In this document: one piece after another, positions 37,101 through 48,629 of the stretch
Position numbering within the stretch: position 1 is the first letter of the stretch
How the letters are laid out: every line of letters starts with the position of its first letter
Origin: Warburgia ugandensis
Lineage: Eukaryota > Streptophyta > Magnoliopsida > Canellales > Canellaceae
DNA: 64,000 nt
Direction of reading: 5' to 3'
Assembly (NCBI GenBank): GCA_035236585.1
Contig: CP141135.1
Location: 59,731,690-59,795,689 of the forward strand
Position numbers and translations under genes: made by a program
The notes under the pieces: model-generated
What the model saw: the letters and a program-made list of their open reading frames with translations, nothing else
What the model was told of the DNA's origin: nothing
Database searches by the model: none

Positions 37101-37973
37101 ACCTTTGAAAGGTGGTGCGGCGTATGGTTCTGTCCATGCGCCTTCTGTCCTTTTATATGCTTTGCCTGGACATCAAAGTAATGTGATCAAAATACAATCA
37201 ATTATAATAATTACAAAAATCAAAATTTAGCTTGGCTAGTTGAAGTTGTGATTACCTCAAAATCAAGAGATAGCCTATAATGTACAGATTGATTCCAAGC
37301 TTCCTGGTCAATGAAGCAGGAATACAACTGAGGGACCATGTTAAGCATAGAAGGATCATGGGAATTTGGAAGTATGTACTTCCTTGCAAGCTCACTCTTC
37401 CATTTCCTCCAAGCTTCACCAGCTCTTAGCAATGCTTGCTTCTTGCACTCATCAGATACGTCAAAGGTAGACTACAAAACAAAAGAAGAAGCATGTTAAA
37501 GTGACTAACTTACTAGTGAGTATTATAGCAACTTTGTGTATCTTATCGTGATTCATATGCAAACAAAAACAAAATATATAAATATAAAGGACATATTATG
37601 TTATATGTAGGAAGAATTTACATACCTTGACCATTTTCCATATTGAATCTTTGACTTGTGGTGATACATGTCTCCAATCAGTCACTGATACTGGTACAAG
37701 TCTTCTAACAGTGCAACATATGAAGCTAGCATAGGCATGTGCAGCACCACCAATCGGTTGGCCTTTAGTGTTGAATTGTACCGTTTCTTTTATTCCAACT
37801 GAGGTTCTCTTATTTATACGATCCATTTGTGTTGGCCCCCTCCCCCTGACCTTTCTCTTGACACTGACCGGTGGTGTTACTGATGGACATGTGCTTGATA
37901 GCCTTGATTGTTTTGCTTCTGTGTATTGTAATTGTTCTACTTGTACCTCTCCTACCTCTTCTACTTGCTCCAT
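34154..37973 (-). pseudogene. Ptta/En-Spm-type transposon protein fused to Ulp1 (C48) protease
   Basis: Exons with compatible phases: 37973-37626, 37471-37256, 37165-37069, 36989-36868, 36713-36300, 36187-35918, an unresolved middle, then 35124-34951, 34837-34733, 34636-34567, 34453-34355 and 34243-34154 (stop). The N-terminal half resembles plant Ptta/En-Spm proteins (DEAWNQSVHYRLSLDFE-like region, HPG*VRGQG block, then a C-terminal PFPV...WPEKH block). The last exons form a Ulp1 cysteine-protease domain: GSHWMLLALDV supplies the catalytic His and following Asp, and QKSDWECGYYVLRYM the Cys. In-frame stops occur at 36602-36600 (TGA, a likely CGA-to-TGA change in GRVRGQG), 35408-35406 and 35105-35103 (both TAA). 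The active-site residues are still present. Such genes normally belong to CACTA or MULE elements; here it sits within hAT ends. Confidence 0.75.
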
Positions 37974-39201
37974 GTTTGCTTCACAAATAAAAATGACTAT
38001 AGTTAGACAAGAAAAGTGGAATACAGGGATAATAAGCAGTAGCACCCTTGAACCATCACAAAATTTTCATTGGACACTATATTGGAAGCCTCCTACAAGG
38101 TCAGATTGTTGCTCCCTCTCTCTCTTCAAACAAGCAATTATGCTTGTTCCCAATTTTTGTGATATTGGCATAGCCCCAGAAGTATGCCATTCCAGTATGC
38201 AGAGTGGAACAAAAAATGTGATATTTTGTTTTTGTATAACATTCATTATTTCCAGATTGATTTGGCCATTTCATTAAGTTTCCTATCTCAAAACAGTCAT
38301 TCCAGTCTAATAATAATAATAAAATCTATTCTGTTCCTTCATCCTTTATTTTTTCTCTTGGTTAACTATCACTTAATCATTCCTCTTGTTTCAACAGTTC
38401 CAACACATAAAAAATGTTGAAAATCTGACACTGTTTGATGCAGATATGTTAATTTTAGTTTTTGAGAAATTTTTCTTGATTTGGTTCTTTTTTCTAGGGC
38501 TCCCTTAAGGAAAAGAAGAAATTGGGATATAAGCTCTAGCTAGTTTGTGATAAATTAGATAAAGGTAACGTTTTTGTCCATTTTGTAAAAGAAAGAACTA
38601 GTTTAATGTCTCTCTCCCTCAATCTTGTGTCCTACTTCCTCTACATTTCAGCTGACAACTATTTTAGTAGATGCAGTTCTCTGAGAACCTATTTATCAGC
38701 ACTATGGGTAAAGTTAGAACCTTTATAATTTATATGTTTGGTTTTTCCGTGAGAGGAACCTATCTCCCATTCCACTTCCAGCTTCATTTTTTTTTTGCTC
38801 ATCCATCTTTTTCCCAACAAACCCCGTTTCCAGACCCAAATGAAAGACAACATAAATCGAAATCTGAGAAATAGGTGTTTGAGAATGAAATGACAGAATA
38901 AGTTCAAGGCAAGGATCAGAGAAACCAGACAGAGGTTTTTTTTATATCAGATTGTGTTCTTTTATTACTTTTTACGATTTTTACAGAACTGTATACGTAA
39001 TTACATTATAGATGCAAAAAATCGTAAATACATACCTTTCTTTGCTTAGATTTGTGAAAGATCGAAGAGGAATGGTCGTTTTCACCTTCTCAGTATAGGT
39101 TGGATTGGATCGTTGGGTTGGAACTTGGAAGATTGAAATTAGGGCTGAGAATGACCAAGGTGAAAACTGAAAGTGAAAACGATATATGATATATATAGAA
39201 C

Positions 39202-39570
39202 AATATAGGACGGTTTTCAAATAACCGTTCTATAATATATTTAAATATAGGACGATTTTTCAATAACCGTTCTATAATATACTTAAATATAAGACGGTTT
39301 TTCAATAACCGTTCTATAATATATTTAAATATAGGACGATTTTCAAATAACCGTTCTATAATATATTTAAATATAGGACGATTTCTAAATAACCGTTCTA
39401 TAATATATTTAAATATGGGACAGTTTTAAAATAACCATTCTATAATATATTTAAATATAGGACGGTTTCAAAATAACCGTTCTATAATATACTTAAATAT
39501 AGGACGATTTTTAAATAACCGTTCTATAATATATTTAAATATAGGATGGTTTGTTTATAACCATCCTATT
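39202..39570. repeat. Palindrome array 2 (9 units, 42-bp period)
   Basis: Nine near-regular units ATAGGACGRTTTT..AAATAACCGTTCTATA separated by an AT-rich spacer (TATATTTAAAT). The array is immediately upstream of the Ulp1-type gene's 5' flank, and an AT repeat follows at 39576-39597. Confidence 0.92.
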
Positions 39571-39614
39571 CCTATAATATATATATATATATATATTGAA
39601 ATATAGGAGTTGTA

Positions 39615-40315
39615 TAAGCTATAAGAGTTATGTATTTAATTAATCTTAGTTGAGGATGTGCTTAAATAAAACTAGTTATTAAGTATAGAGTAAAGAAAGA
39701 GTTATGTAATTAACTCATCTTAATTTCCTTAAGGATGAGCTTAAAAAGATAGAGCATATATGTTCATCTCAGACTCAGACTTCTCAGTTGAGTATCTATC
39801 AGCTTAAAAACAAAGTTATGTAAGTAACTCATACTGTCATATTCAATTCAACATAGTTGTTGAGGTTGAGGTCAGCTTGGTCAGGGGAGGATGAGTAAAG
39901 TAAGTGTTAATTATGTATATAATGTATTTAACTCATCTGATGATCTCAGTTGAGGATCAGCTTAAAAAAGCAAAGTTATGTAAGTAACTCATACTCAATT
40001 CAAAAGTTGTTGAATGTTGATGATAACATTGATAAATGATAAGTAAAGAAAGAGAAAGAGTCATATAATTAACTCATTAGGTAAGAATGACTAAAGGAGA
40101 ATAGAAACAGTTATGTAATTAACTCAGTAGCTTGAGAATGAGTATAGAAAGAGTTGTGTAATTATCTCATTAGAGGATAATGAGTATAGTATAGGAACTA
40201 GGAACTAGAAAGGGTCCTAAGGGAATAGTTATTAGTTATGTAACATTGTAATTAACTAATTAGGTGAGGTGAGAATGGGAATAGAGAATAGGAGTTGTGT
40301 GTTGAATTAACACAA
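39615..40315. repeat. Interspersed palindromic motif GAGTTATGTAATTAACTC
   Basis: About ten diverged copies occur near 39623, 39699, 39814, 39910, 39973, 40059, 40109, 40151, 40240 and 40291. Most are preceded by an A/G-rich run such as AAAGAAA or TTAAAAAAGCAA. The motif is a palindrome (GAGTTA, a centre, TAACTC). The spacing is irregular (40-120 bp), so this is not a simple tandem repeat. Confidence 0.7.
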
Positions 40316-40319
40316 ATGT

Positions 40320-41300
40320 TAAATGATATTACTAAGGGAGTTACTAAATTTTACCCTACAATGTCTACATGAATGATGGATCAATGGATCATGGATGAAT
40401 GAGTTATTCCTAATATATTATCATCAATTGGGAGTTAGAAATGAGAAACAAATATTGAGTTATATAAGTTGGATACATGATATTCATGAATTTGATTAAA
40501 AAGAGATATATTAGATCAATTGGTTGGTGAGACATGTGAAATTAACATAAGAAAATCATTATTCATTAGCATTTATAATTTTATACAACAATACATGATA
40601 GTTAGTTAGTCTCTCACTTCACTTTTACTTGTGCAAGTTACAAAACTTGGTTAACTAATTATCTACTAAGTGTAACTTGTAAGTTGTAACAACTGACAAT
40701 GTGTAGCTAAACTTAAAATGGTTGATAAGAAATTATGTTGTACAGTTATTTATAACTTATAGTTATAGGCTTATAGATATAGTTATAGCAAACAACCAGC
40801 CAGCCAGGCTAGCCCTAGGCTAGGGCTCTTTAGGGATAAGACTTCAAATTCAATTGGATAATTGGATTTGGGCTTACTTAACTTACATGATACAATACAA
40901 TTATACAAAAAGACAAAATAATTGCCTTAGACAGTTATATTAGACTCTAGATTGACTTAGTAGACCTAGATAATTATTAATTAGTTAAAGTTAAACCTTT
41001 ATGTTCTTTTCAATTTTCAACTTTCATTTTGTTTTTCCGCCACTACAAGGGGGCCCCACACCTCAGATCATCTATCATCTAACAAGTAACATCAAGGACA
41101 TTGACTCAAAATATTTGACAAATGATTGAAGTGTAAGTTTCAACTTTCATTAACTCCAGTTGCCACACTTGCCACTTGCCAGTTTAGAATTGGAGGAAAG
41201 AAAGCTATCAGTCCCTGTCAGGTAGACTGGTCACTGGAAATCTGACACATCACAGACTTCACAGTCACACTCACAGATTGGTAATGAAGGAATAAACCAT
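40320..41300. other. Noncoding interior of the composite hAT element
   Basis: AT-rich, no open frame of interest. A CACTACAAGG occurs at 41041, reminiscent of CACTA ends, but no partner end was found. Confidence 0.5.
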
Positions 41301-41307
41301 GTGTAAA

Positions 41308-41590
41308 ATAGGACGGTTAGTCCGTAACTGTCCTATATTCTTATGTAAAAATAGGACGGTTAGTGTATAACCGTTCTATATTTAGACAATATAGGACGGT
41401 TAATATATAACCGTCCTATATGTTAAAACTATATTTACAAAAAATAGGACGGTTAGTAAGTAACCGTTCTATATTGTCTAAATATAGGACGGTTAACACA
41501 TAACCGTTCTATATTTTAAAAATATAGGACGGTTAATACATAACCATACTATATTTTATAAATATAGGACCGTTAATACATAACCAACCT
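41308..41590. repeat. Palindrome array 3 (7 units)
   Basis: Seven units ATAGGACGGTTARTRYATAACCGTTCTATA, ending about 115 bp before the transposase start codon. The last two units are degraded (CCATACTATA, CCAACCTA). Confidence 0.92.
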
Positions 41591-41704
41591 AAGCTTGAAG
41601 CTGCTTTTATAATTTACAATTTTACATCTGTTTCAGATTTTCCTTTCGGAAGGACCAGAATCCAGATATCTTCTTCAAGTTCAAACTTCAACCCTTCTAA
41701 CACG

Positions 41705-44291
41705 ATGAGCAGCAGCACCCCTACTACAGCACTACAGGTATGTCATGTGTTTGTTTTTTGTTATTTCTTTATGAAATTATGAGTCTGACTCTTTTCATTC
41801 CTCACTCTCAAGTCTCACTCCCTTCCCTTATTAGTAATTGTTGGTGAAGTGTTTAATTTACTGTTAGTGTGAACTAATTTTTTTTTGTCATTTGCATTTT
41901 GCAATATAGGGACAAGTTGAAGTTGGGAGCAGGAGCACTTATGTTTCTGATAACTTGAATATGCTACACCACAACAACGATGATGATGAACTTGCTGATT
42001 TGGAGAACGTGGAGTTAGTTTCAAAATCCAATAGAGGTAAAAAGCATAGGAAACTAATGTCTTCCAGTTTTGGAATTTTTTTGAACACCTTCCTCTATCA
42101 GAAGATGGAAGGAAAAGGTGTAAATGCAAGAAGTGCTCTACAATATATATTTGCGATAGCAAATTTGGTACTAGTAACTTAAAACATCATATAAAGACTT
42201 GTCAACGGAGCTCTTCTTGTGATATAGGCCAGTTACTTTTATCTCAAAGTCAGGAGAGTATGTCACTAAGTGCAGCTTTAGATAATAAGTTTGATCCTGA
42301 AGTTTATCGTGAGTTAGTAGTAGCTGCAGTTGTTATACATGATTTGCTTTCCAATTTGTTGAGTATGATGGAATTAGAACTCTACTGAAATATTTGCATG
42401 CAGATTTGCACTTGATTAGCAGAAATACAGTAAAAACACATGTTCTGAGAATGTATAAAAGAGAAAAAGGAAAGATAAAAGAGATGTTAGAGTTGGCACC
42501 TAGCAGGATAAGTTTGACATCGGATTTGTGGACTTCTTGTATTATTGATAGTTATATAAGTCTCACAGCACATTTGTGAGATAGTCAGTGGGTCTTACAA
42601 AAGAGGATATTAAAATTTTGTTTCCTACCACCTCCACATAATGGAATATCATTAGCAGAAAAGGTATACTCATTATTGGTAGAATGGGGGATTGAGAAAA
42701 AGATTTTTTTAATCACTTTAGACAATGCTTCTGCTAATGATTCTTCTATTGAGTTATTAAGGCATCAATTAAACATCAGGAACACTCATGTTTGTGGTAG
42801 AGAGTTCCTTCATCTATGTTGTTGTTGTCATGTTTTGAATTTGATTGTGCAAGATGGTTTGAAAGAAATTGATGATGCTATTTAAAAAATTAGAGAGAGT
42901 ATCAAGTATGTCAAAGCATCACAAAGTAGAAAACAAAATTTTTTAGAGTGTGAATCACATGTCAATTGAGACAAAAAAGGGCTTAAGACAAGATTGCCCT
43001 ACAAGATAGAATTCAACGTATTTGATGCTTGAAAGTGCTCTTTGTTACCAACGTGTATTTTGTCACTTAGAACTAAGTGACTCAAATTATAAGCATTGTC
43101 CTTCTTTCAATGAATGGGAAAAGGCTACAAAAATTTTGAAGTTTTTGGCAATTTTTTATGATGCCACCTGCATGTTCTCTGAATCCAAGTATCCCACTAC
43201 AAATCTCTACTTTCGTGCAGCATTTGTAATTTATTTGAGTTTAACATAATACATGAGAAGTGATGATGACTATATGAAGCGTATGTCCACCCAAATGTTT
43301 GCCAAGTTTTCAAAGTACTGGTCTGAATTTAGCACCATTTTGGCAATTGCATGTGTGTTGGATCCTCGGTATAAGCTCTCCTTTGTGGAATTCTCGTACA
43401 AGAAATTGTTTGGCAGTGGCTGCTTAGAGTTTGCTCAAGTTAGGGAAAAGTTATTCTCTCTCTTCAATGAATATATGATTAAGATTTATCCTATTCCTTC
43501 CTCTTCATCTTCCCCAGTGGCTAGAGGTGCAAAAGTCTTGATGATGTAGAACATGTCATATAGTCAAGAGGTTTTAGATTTCATGAAGCTGATTTTATTT
43601 ATAATTGTATCTTTCATTATATGTCGCTTACTCCTTAGCATATTAAAATTTGCTATGAATTGTCTTATAGTACGTTGAATAATATAATTGCATTTGCATT
43701 AGGAATTTGATTCATTTGACAGTGAAGGAGGTACTTTGGCTATGCAAAAATCACAATTGGAGCTTTATTTGGATGAACCAAGATTGCAAGAGTCAAAGCT
43801 AGACATTCTTGCATTCTGAAAAGGCAATCAATACAGATTGTTTGACTAATAATCTCATGTAAACACTATTTTATGTAATCTTATTTACATTTATATTTGA
43901 TTCAAATGTTGATTTTAGATATCCTGAACTTGCTGCCATGGCTCGTGATGTCTTGAGCATTCATATATCTATAGTTGCATTGGAGTCTGCTTTTAGTGTT
44001 GGTGGTCGAGTTCTTGACCAATATAAATCTACTTTAAAGCCAGATACCGTGCAAGCATTGATTTGTGTGAGAGATTGGCTATATAGATTGAAAGGTAATA
44101 GTTTATAATTCTATATTTACATTATATTTTATATGAGCTTAGTAATAACTAATGCGTGTTTATTCTATATGATTGTAGACTCTACCAGTACAGTTGCCAT
44201 GGATGAGCTTGCTGAGGACATTGTAAGCATAAGTAGCACTGCAGGATCACTTCAACCAATTGAAGACTCTGGATCAATTCATTTTGATTAA
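41705..44291 (+). pseudogene. hAT transposase (BED finger, hAT_C dimerisation), disabled
   Basis: Start ATG 41705 (MSSSTPTTALQ, donor after 41738); the second exon begins near 41910. A BED zinc finger follows in a shifted frame (FWNFFEHLP, CKCKKC, LKHHIKTC; 42070-42205), so a one-base deletion lies near 42070. The RNase H-like core includes LTSDLWTSCI and TLDNASAND, and LRQDCPTR before a lost Trp. The C-terminal dimerisation region is present (YPELAAMARDVLS, ESAFSVGGRVLD, ALICVRDWLY; 43919-44092). In-frame stops lie near 42580, 42884, 42968, 43013, 43246 and 43817. The last exon ends ...IHFD with TAA at 44289-44291. It is the natural transposase family for the enclosing ends. Confidence 0.85.
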
Positions 44292-44808
44292 TTTGTATAA
44301 TTTTCATGACTTATTTTAATTTGTTGTGTTTGATACATAATACATTGATGGAAGTATATTTCCCTTATGTGCTACTTAATCCATATTTATTTACTACAAT
44401 TGTGGTTATTTGATTCATTTTAGTCTCTTTTACATATCATGTGAATTGTGAACTTGTGAAGTGAGTCAGTGAGTGGTGTAATACTAAACTATAAAGAACT
44501 GTGTTGCTTCTAAATAAAATAATAAAATATTACAGGAACATTATTGGTAATTTGGTTGTCTATGTACTTGTCGTGTGGATCAGTGGATATAGCAATGACC
44601 AATGACAATGAGCATGAAAGGAGTTGGAGAAATGAATTCCTTCCTAACAATTTATGTGGGGGTTGGGTTGAAAGTTTAGTTGTTCATAACTGAAAGACCC
44701 ATACTATTGAATTCTGATTTTCTGCTCCAGAACCTCATTGTCATTGCTTCAGGTGATCAAAGATACAATTCAGTCAGAATCAGAAGATCAGTCACAATGG
44801 TGGAGTAA

Positions 44809-45097
44809 AATATAGGACGGTTATTTCATAACCATTTTATAAAACCTGTAACATATAGGACGGTTATGAAATAACCGTGCTATAAAACATAACATATAGG
44901 ATGGTTATTTCACAACCGTTCTATAAAATCCGTAACATATAGGACGGTTATGAAATAATCGTACTATAAAACGTAACATATAGGACGGTTATTTCACAAC
45001 CGTCCTATAAAACCAATGATATATAGGACGGTTATGTCACAACCATCCTATATGTTAGGATTTTATAGAACGGTTGTGAAATAACCGTCCTATATGT
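44809..45097. repeat. Palindrome array 4 (7 units, alternating orientation)
   Basis: Seven units of ATAGGACGGTTA...TAACCGTCCTATA. The centre alternates between GTTATTTCA-AAC and GTTATGAAATAAC, which are reverse complements. Neighbouring units are therefore mostly inverted relative to each other. It lies between the transposase and the right subterminal region. Confidence 0.9.
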
Positions 45098-45528
45098 TAG
45101 TTTATTGTGGTTGTTTTGGGCCTTGGCAGTGGTTCTATTCACTTGGGAGTTGGGAGAGCAGTTTTTTTAATATGTCGTGTCGTATCATTTCGTGTCGTGT
45201 ATCCAACACGACTCAGTCAATTAATCGTGTTACTCAGGTCGTGTCGTGTCATTTTTTTAAGAATCGGGTCATATACGAGTCATAGGTTTTTGACACGACT
45301 ATTAAGCGTGTCGACCCGTAACTCTATTCGTGTCGTGTTCGTGTCGGCACAAACACGACCCGCCAACCCGAATTGCCACCCCAACATACTAAGAGTGAGG
45401 TAAATGATGAACTGAAGAACTTGTTTAGTCACCGCGGGAAGTGCTTTGTTTTTAGTTTTTCTTTCCATGGCTTTTCTTCTTCTTCATTTTTCTTTTTTTT
45501 TGGGGGGGAGTGGCGGCGGGGGGCGTAT

Positions 45529-45680
45529 ACTGGTGGTGCTTCCTCTCTTCTCATTTTACTGTTAACATCTTCAAATAAGTAGCATGGGAAATTTTGGGGG
45601 GTGGATACACTAGTGGTGTTTCCTCACTTCTCATTTTACTGTTAACATCTTCAAATAAGAAAGTAGCATGGCAAATTTTG
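45529..45680. repeat. Tandem duplication of about 70 bp
   Basis: 45529-45597 and 45609-45680 share CTTCTCATTTTACTGTTAAC and flanking sequence with a few differences. They lie just outside the right end of the composite hAT element. Confidence 0.85.
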
Positions 45681-47029
45681 TGATGCCATTATTCTTCCTC
45701 AAAGTTTAGTACACGGGAATTTGAATATGGCTTCAATATCAGATATTGCACCACATAACATGAAATAAAATAAAAGACACAAAATTCTGCTTGATGCTAA
45801 TTTGGACGCATTTTCCTTGCCTTGCTTCTAGCCTTTTTGTGCGTTCCTTTTCGTTCTCAATGTAATCTCAAGTTTTTCACAGGAAATGGTGATATTATTA
45901 TTTTTTAATGGTAGACACATGCACATACACATATTTTTGAGGAGTTTTGAACTCGTGACCTTTGTGGTGATAATATTACTTAGAAACTTAATGAAATTGG
46001 CTATATTGGGTTTCCATTGATGTCGATTACTCTGAGCATGGCGTTCAGTCTTAAATTGCAACGAACTCTGCAATCTTCTGCACATTTAAATTTCTGGTGA
46101 AGAAAATGCAGTGTGAGAAGAATTTTTATCTCTATAACACTTTCCGACTTCTCCCTTGATTCGGCTTTTTTCTTGATCTAGATTGGTCGATTCTTTTGTT
46201 TTCGCTTTTTCTCAATTTCACCCTGTTTCATCTCCTAGTACAGTTTATAAGGTGTGATGGATTACAGTCTTCAAGGTGTCACCATCTGACAAGCATCATA
46301 AAGGAAGAGAGCTTTAGCATGCCCAATTTTAAATTCTTAGCCAACCTTTTTACCTTTTTGTTTTTTAAGTGATCAGCCAACCTATTCATGATATAAACCC
46401 CTTTCATCTGATAGGGCTCACAGCGTGAAAAGCATGCCATTTGGACACTGTTGCTTTCAAAGAGAATGCCTTCTCTGCCAGGTCAGTTTACGTTTATAAA
46501 GGCCAATCTTTGGCAAACCCAGGCCCACCAGATTGGAGGTATTCTCTGAAAATTCTGACAAGGTGGTTTTTGGACCTGTTTGTACTGGTGGTTCCTACCA
46601 AGCACAGGTATATGTATCTTCAATGGTATCGAGATTCGGCGCAGTGACAGGTTAAATCCTATCCCATTATCCCAAAAGATGCATATGTTGTGTTATCAAG
46701 TGGTGGAGGCTGGTGCCCCATGGAAGAGCCTTTAGAACCTGCAGTAGTTAATATCGCCCATGTTACAAGGTCTGCTGATCAGGTAGTAGATAGCCCCAGA
46801 TTTGGAGTTGCTAGAAACTCACTTCTTTTCTCTGGTTCTATTCCCTCAGAATGATGGTCCGTTTGCACCATATAAAAAGAACGGTGCTCTGTTTATTCTA
46901 TTTTTTAGTGGAGTGTAAGTTGGACCCCATGGTTCAGTTATTTCTTTTCTTTAAATGGTAAATTATATTCATGCAACTGAAGAACTAGAGATCTACACTA
47001 AAAACAATAAAAATGTAGAAAACAGATCA
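45681..47029. other. Intergenic, no gene recognised
   Basis: Short open frames only. The 46440-46650 frame has no recognisable domain and no splice-compatible neighbour. Confidence 0.5.
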
Positions 47030-47400
47030 ATCTAGCCCTTTCAGAAACATTGGAGCTAGTTTGATCATTGTCTAAGTAACGGATTTGCATTTCATCAAGA
47101 AACACTGCCCTTGCTAAACCATCTGCCTGGTAGGCTGAGCTTTTCACATTTTTGGAAGCTCACAATTGTCCATTCCTACCACAGCTTTAATCCTGTCAAT
47201 TATGTTCCAAAATTGAGGAGCTCCATTAAAGTTCAACTAATTAGTAGCAATAGCAGAATCTCCTTCCACAAGTCAAGACACAACCTTCAAACATAGCCAG
47301 GCATTTAACCTCTGCAAGAACTGTTTTGACTTCAGCATCGTTAGAACCTCCCACAACAGTGAAATCAAAGAAAACTGAGCCACTTACAACGTTACTAATC
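47030..47400 (-). mobile_element. LINE RNase H relic
   Basis: The reverse complement gives an RNase H-like fragment typical of plant L1-type LINEs: FTVVGGSNDAEVKTVLAEVK followed by a fragment with PQFWNIIDRIKAVV, broken by stops. A possible related start (INFDGG) lies near 47780. Confidence 0.45.
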
Positions 47401-48629
47401 TGCCCACACCTGAAGTGCTTGGATTGTCATTTTTAATTTATATCAACCAGCTGAAAGCAGATTCCACAGGGAAGAATGCCATTGTTTTACTCCATTTGCC
47501 CATCATAAGTCCATCCCATAAAGTCAGCTTTCAGTATCATTAGAATCTTGTCATTCGATAAACAAAACAAAACCAAAAAAGGCAAACTTGAACCTCTGAG
47601 TGCGTGTTTGTAAATTTTGTAGGATTTTTCTATCTCACAGTAAACACTAGTCAGATTTTCCGCTGTAATATAGAAAAAATTCAATAAAACAAACAAAACA
47701 AGTTTCCCAAACAGGCACTTGCTAATCTCCCCACGCCTAAATCGTCAGACATTGGCATAACTTGCCCCCCATCAAAGTTAATTCATACGACCAGCTTGAG
47801 CGGAATCTCACTTATCCTAATGCCTCCTCACAATTTCATCCCATTTCCTCAAAATGCATCTTGCATCAAATCCTCTAGATTCTCAAACCGCCTACTTCAA
47901 TTGAAGCATCAGCTGTCTCTCTCATTCCAAAATCACTCACAACACTATTTATGTCAATATTTGAAAATATATGGTTCAAATCATTAAACTAAAGTGCTCC
48001 CACTTTTCCACTATTAGTTTATACTGATCAAGAAATACGGATGACACATCAATGGAGATCAAGGATCTATCTCTGGGTTGGAACTCCTCATTTGCAACTA
48101 GGGCTCTCTAAAATAGTGGCTAGAGAGGAATCTTGTGATTGCTCATGATTCAAGGCTGTTCCTAGGTGTCTTAAGTAGTGGCTAAAGAACACTAGTGTAG
48201 TCAGTTTAGCATCCCTCTTTGTTTAAATATCATACGTTCAATTAGAAAAACAATTACAGTGCAACTAAGATGCATTACCATGTTTGAGTCACCATTTTTT
48301 CCTTTGGCTACAGATTAGATTTTTGTGCGTGCGTCAATGAGTAAGCAATTTGCTTTAGAATTTTTTGCTTGTAATAATAAGAAAAATCTTTAAATTAAAA
48401 ATAAAAAAGTAGTAGCAAAGCATTCCATTTGTTCCTTATAGAGGAGTATTGCATACTGAAGCTTGAATCCCTCCTCCAAGAGAGGAATGTGACATCTTTT
48501 CTTCCTTTCCATTTTTTTTTTTGTAAACCGTGCAAAATTAAGTTAAAAGGATAGTCAAAAGAAAAGTACAAAGTTCTAGTATGAATTGCATGCTTAGTAT
48601 CATCAAACATGATATATTAAGAAAGTCTA

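Larger units (their letters stand above)
32631..45384. mobile_element. Composite 12.75-kb hAT transposon with two unrelated transposon genes
   Basis: The left end TAGGGGCGGCAA and the right end, read inward, TTGGGGTGGCAA form short inverted ends. They are flanked by a perfect 8-bp target duplication CATACTAA at 32623-32630 and 45385-45392, the hAT hallmark. Subterminal regions on both sides (32640-32850 and 45165-45375) are rich in GACACG/CGTGTC words, as in plant hAT elements with GGGTGGCAA ends. Inside are a - strand Ptta/En-Spm-type gene with a Ulp1 protease domain (34154-37973), a + strand hAT transposase (41705-44291), and four arrays of one palindromic unit, one on each side of each gene. 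Both genes carry stops, so the copy is probably not autonomous. The En/Spm-type gene is foreign to normal hAT elements. Confidence 0.85.

Noticed and set aside
41041-41050. CACTACAAGG as a possible CACTA transposon end
   Set aside because: No matching CTTGTAGTG partner and no 3-bp duplication were found, so it is not evidence of a nested CACTA element.
46441-46647. Open frame of 68 codons
   Set aside because: No domain, no splice-compatible neighbours, and surrounding sequence looks intergenic.
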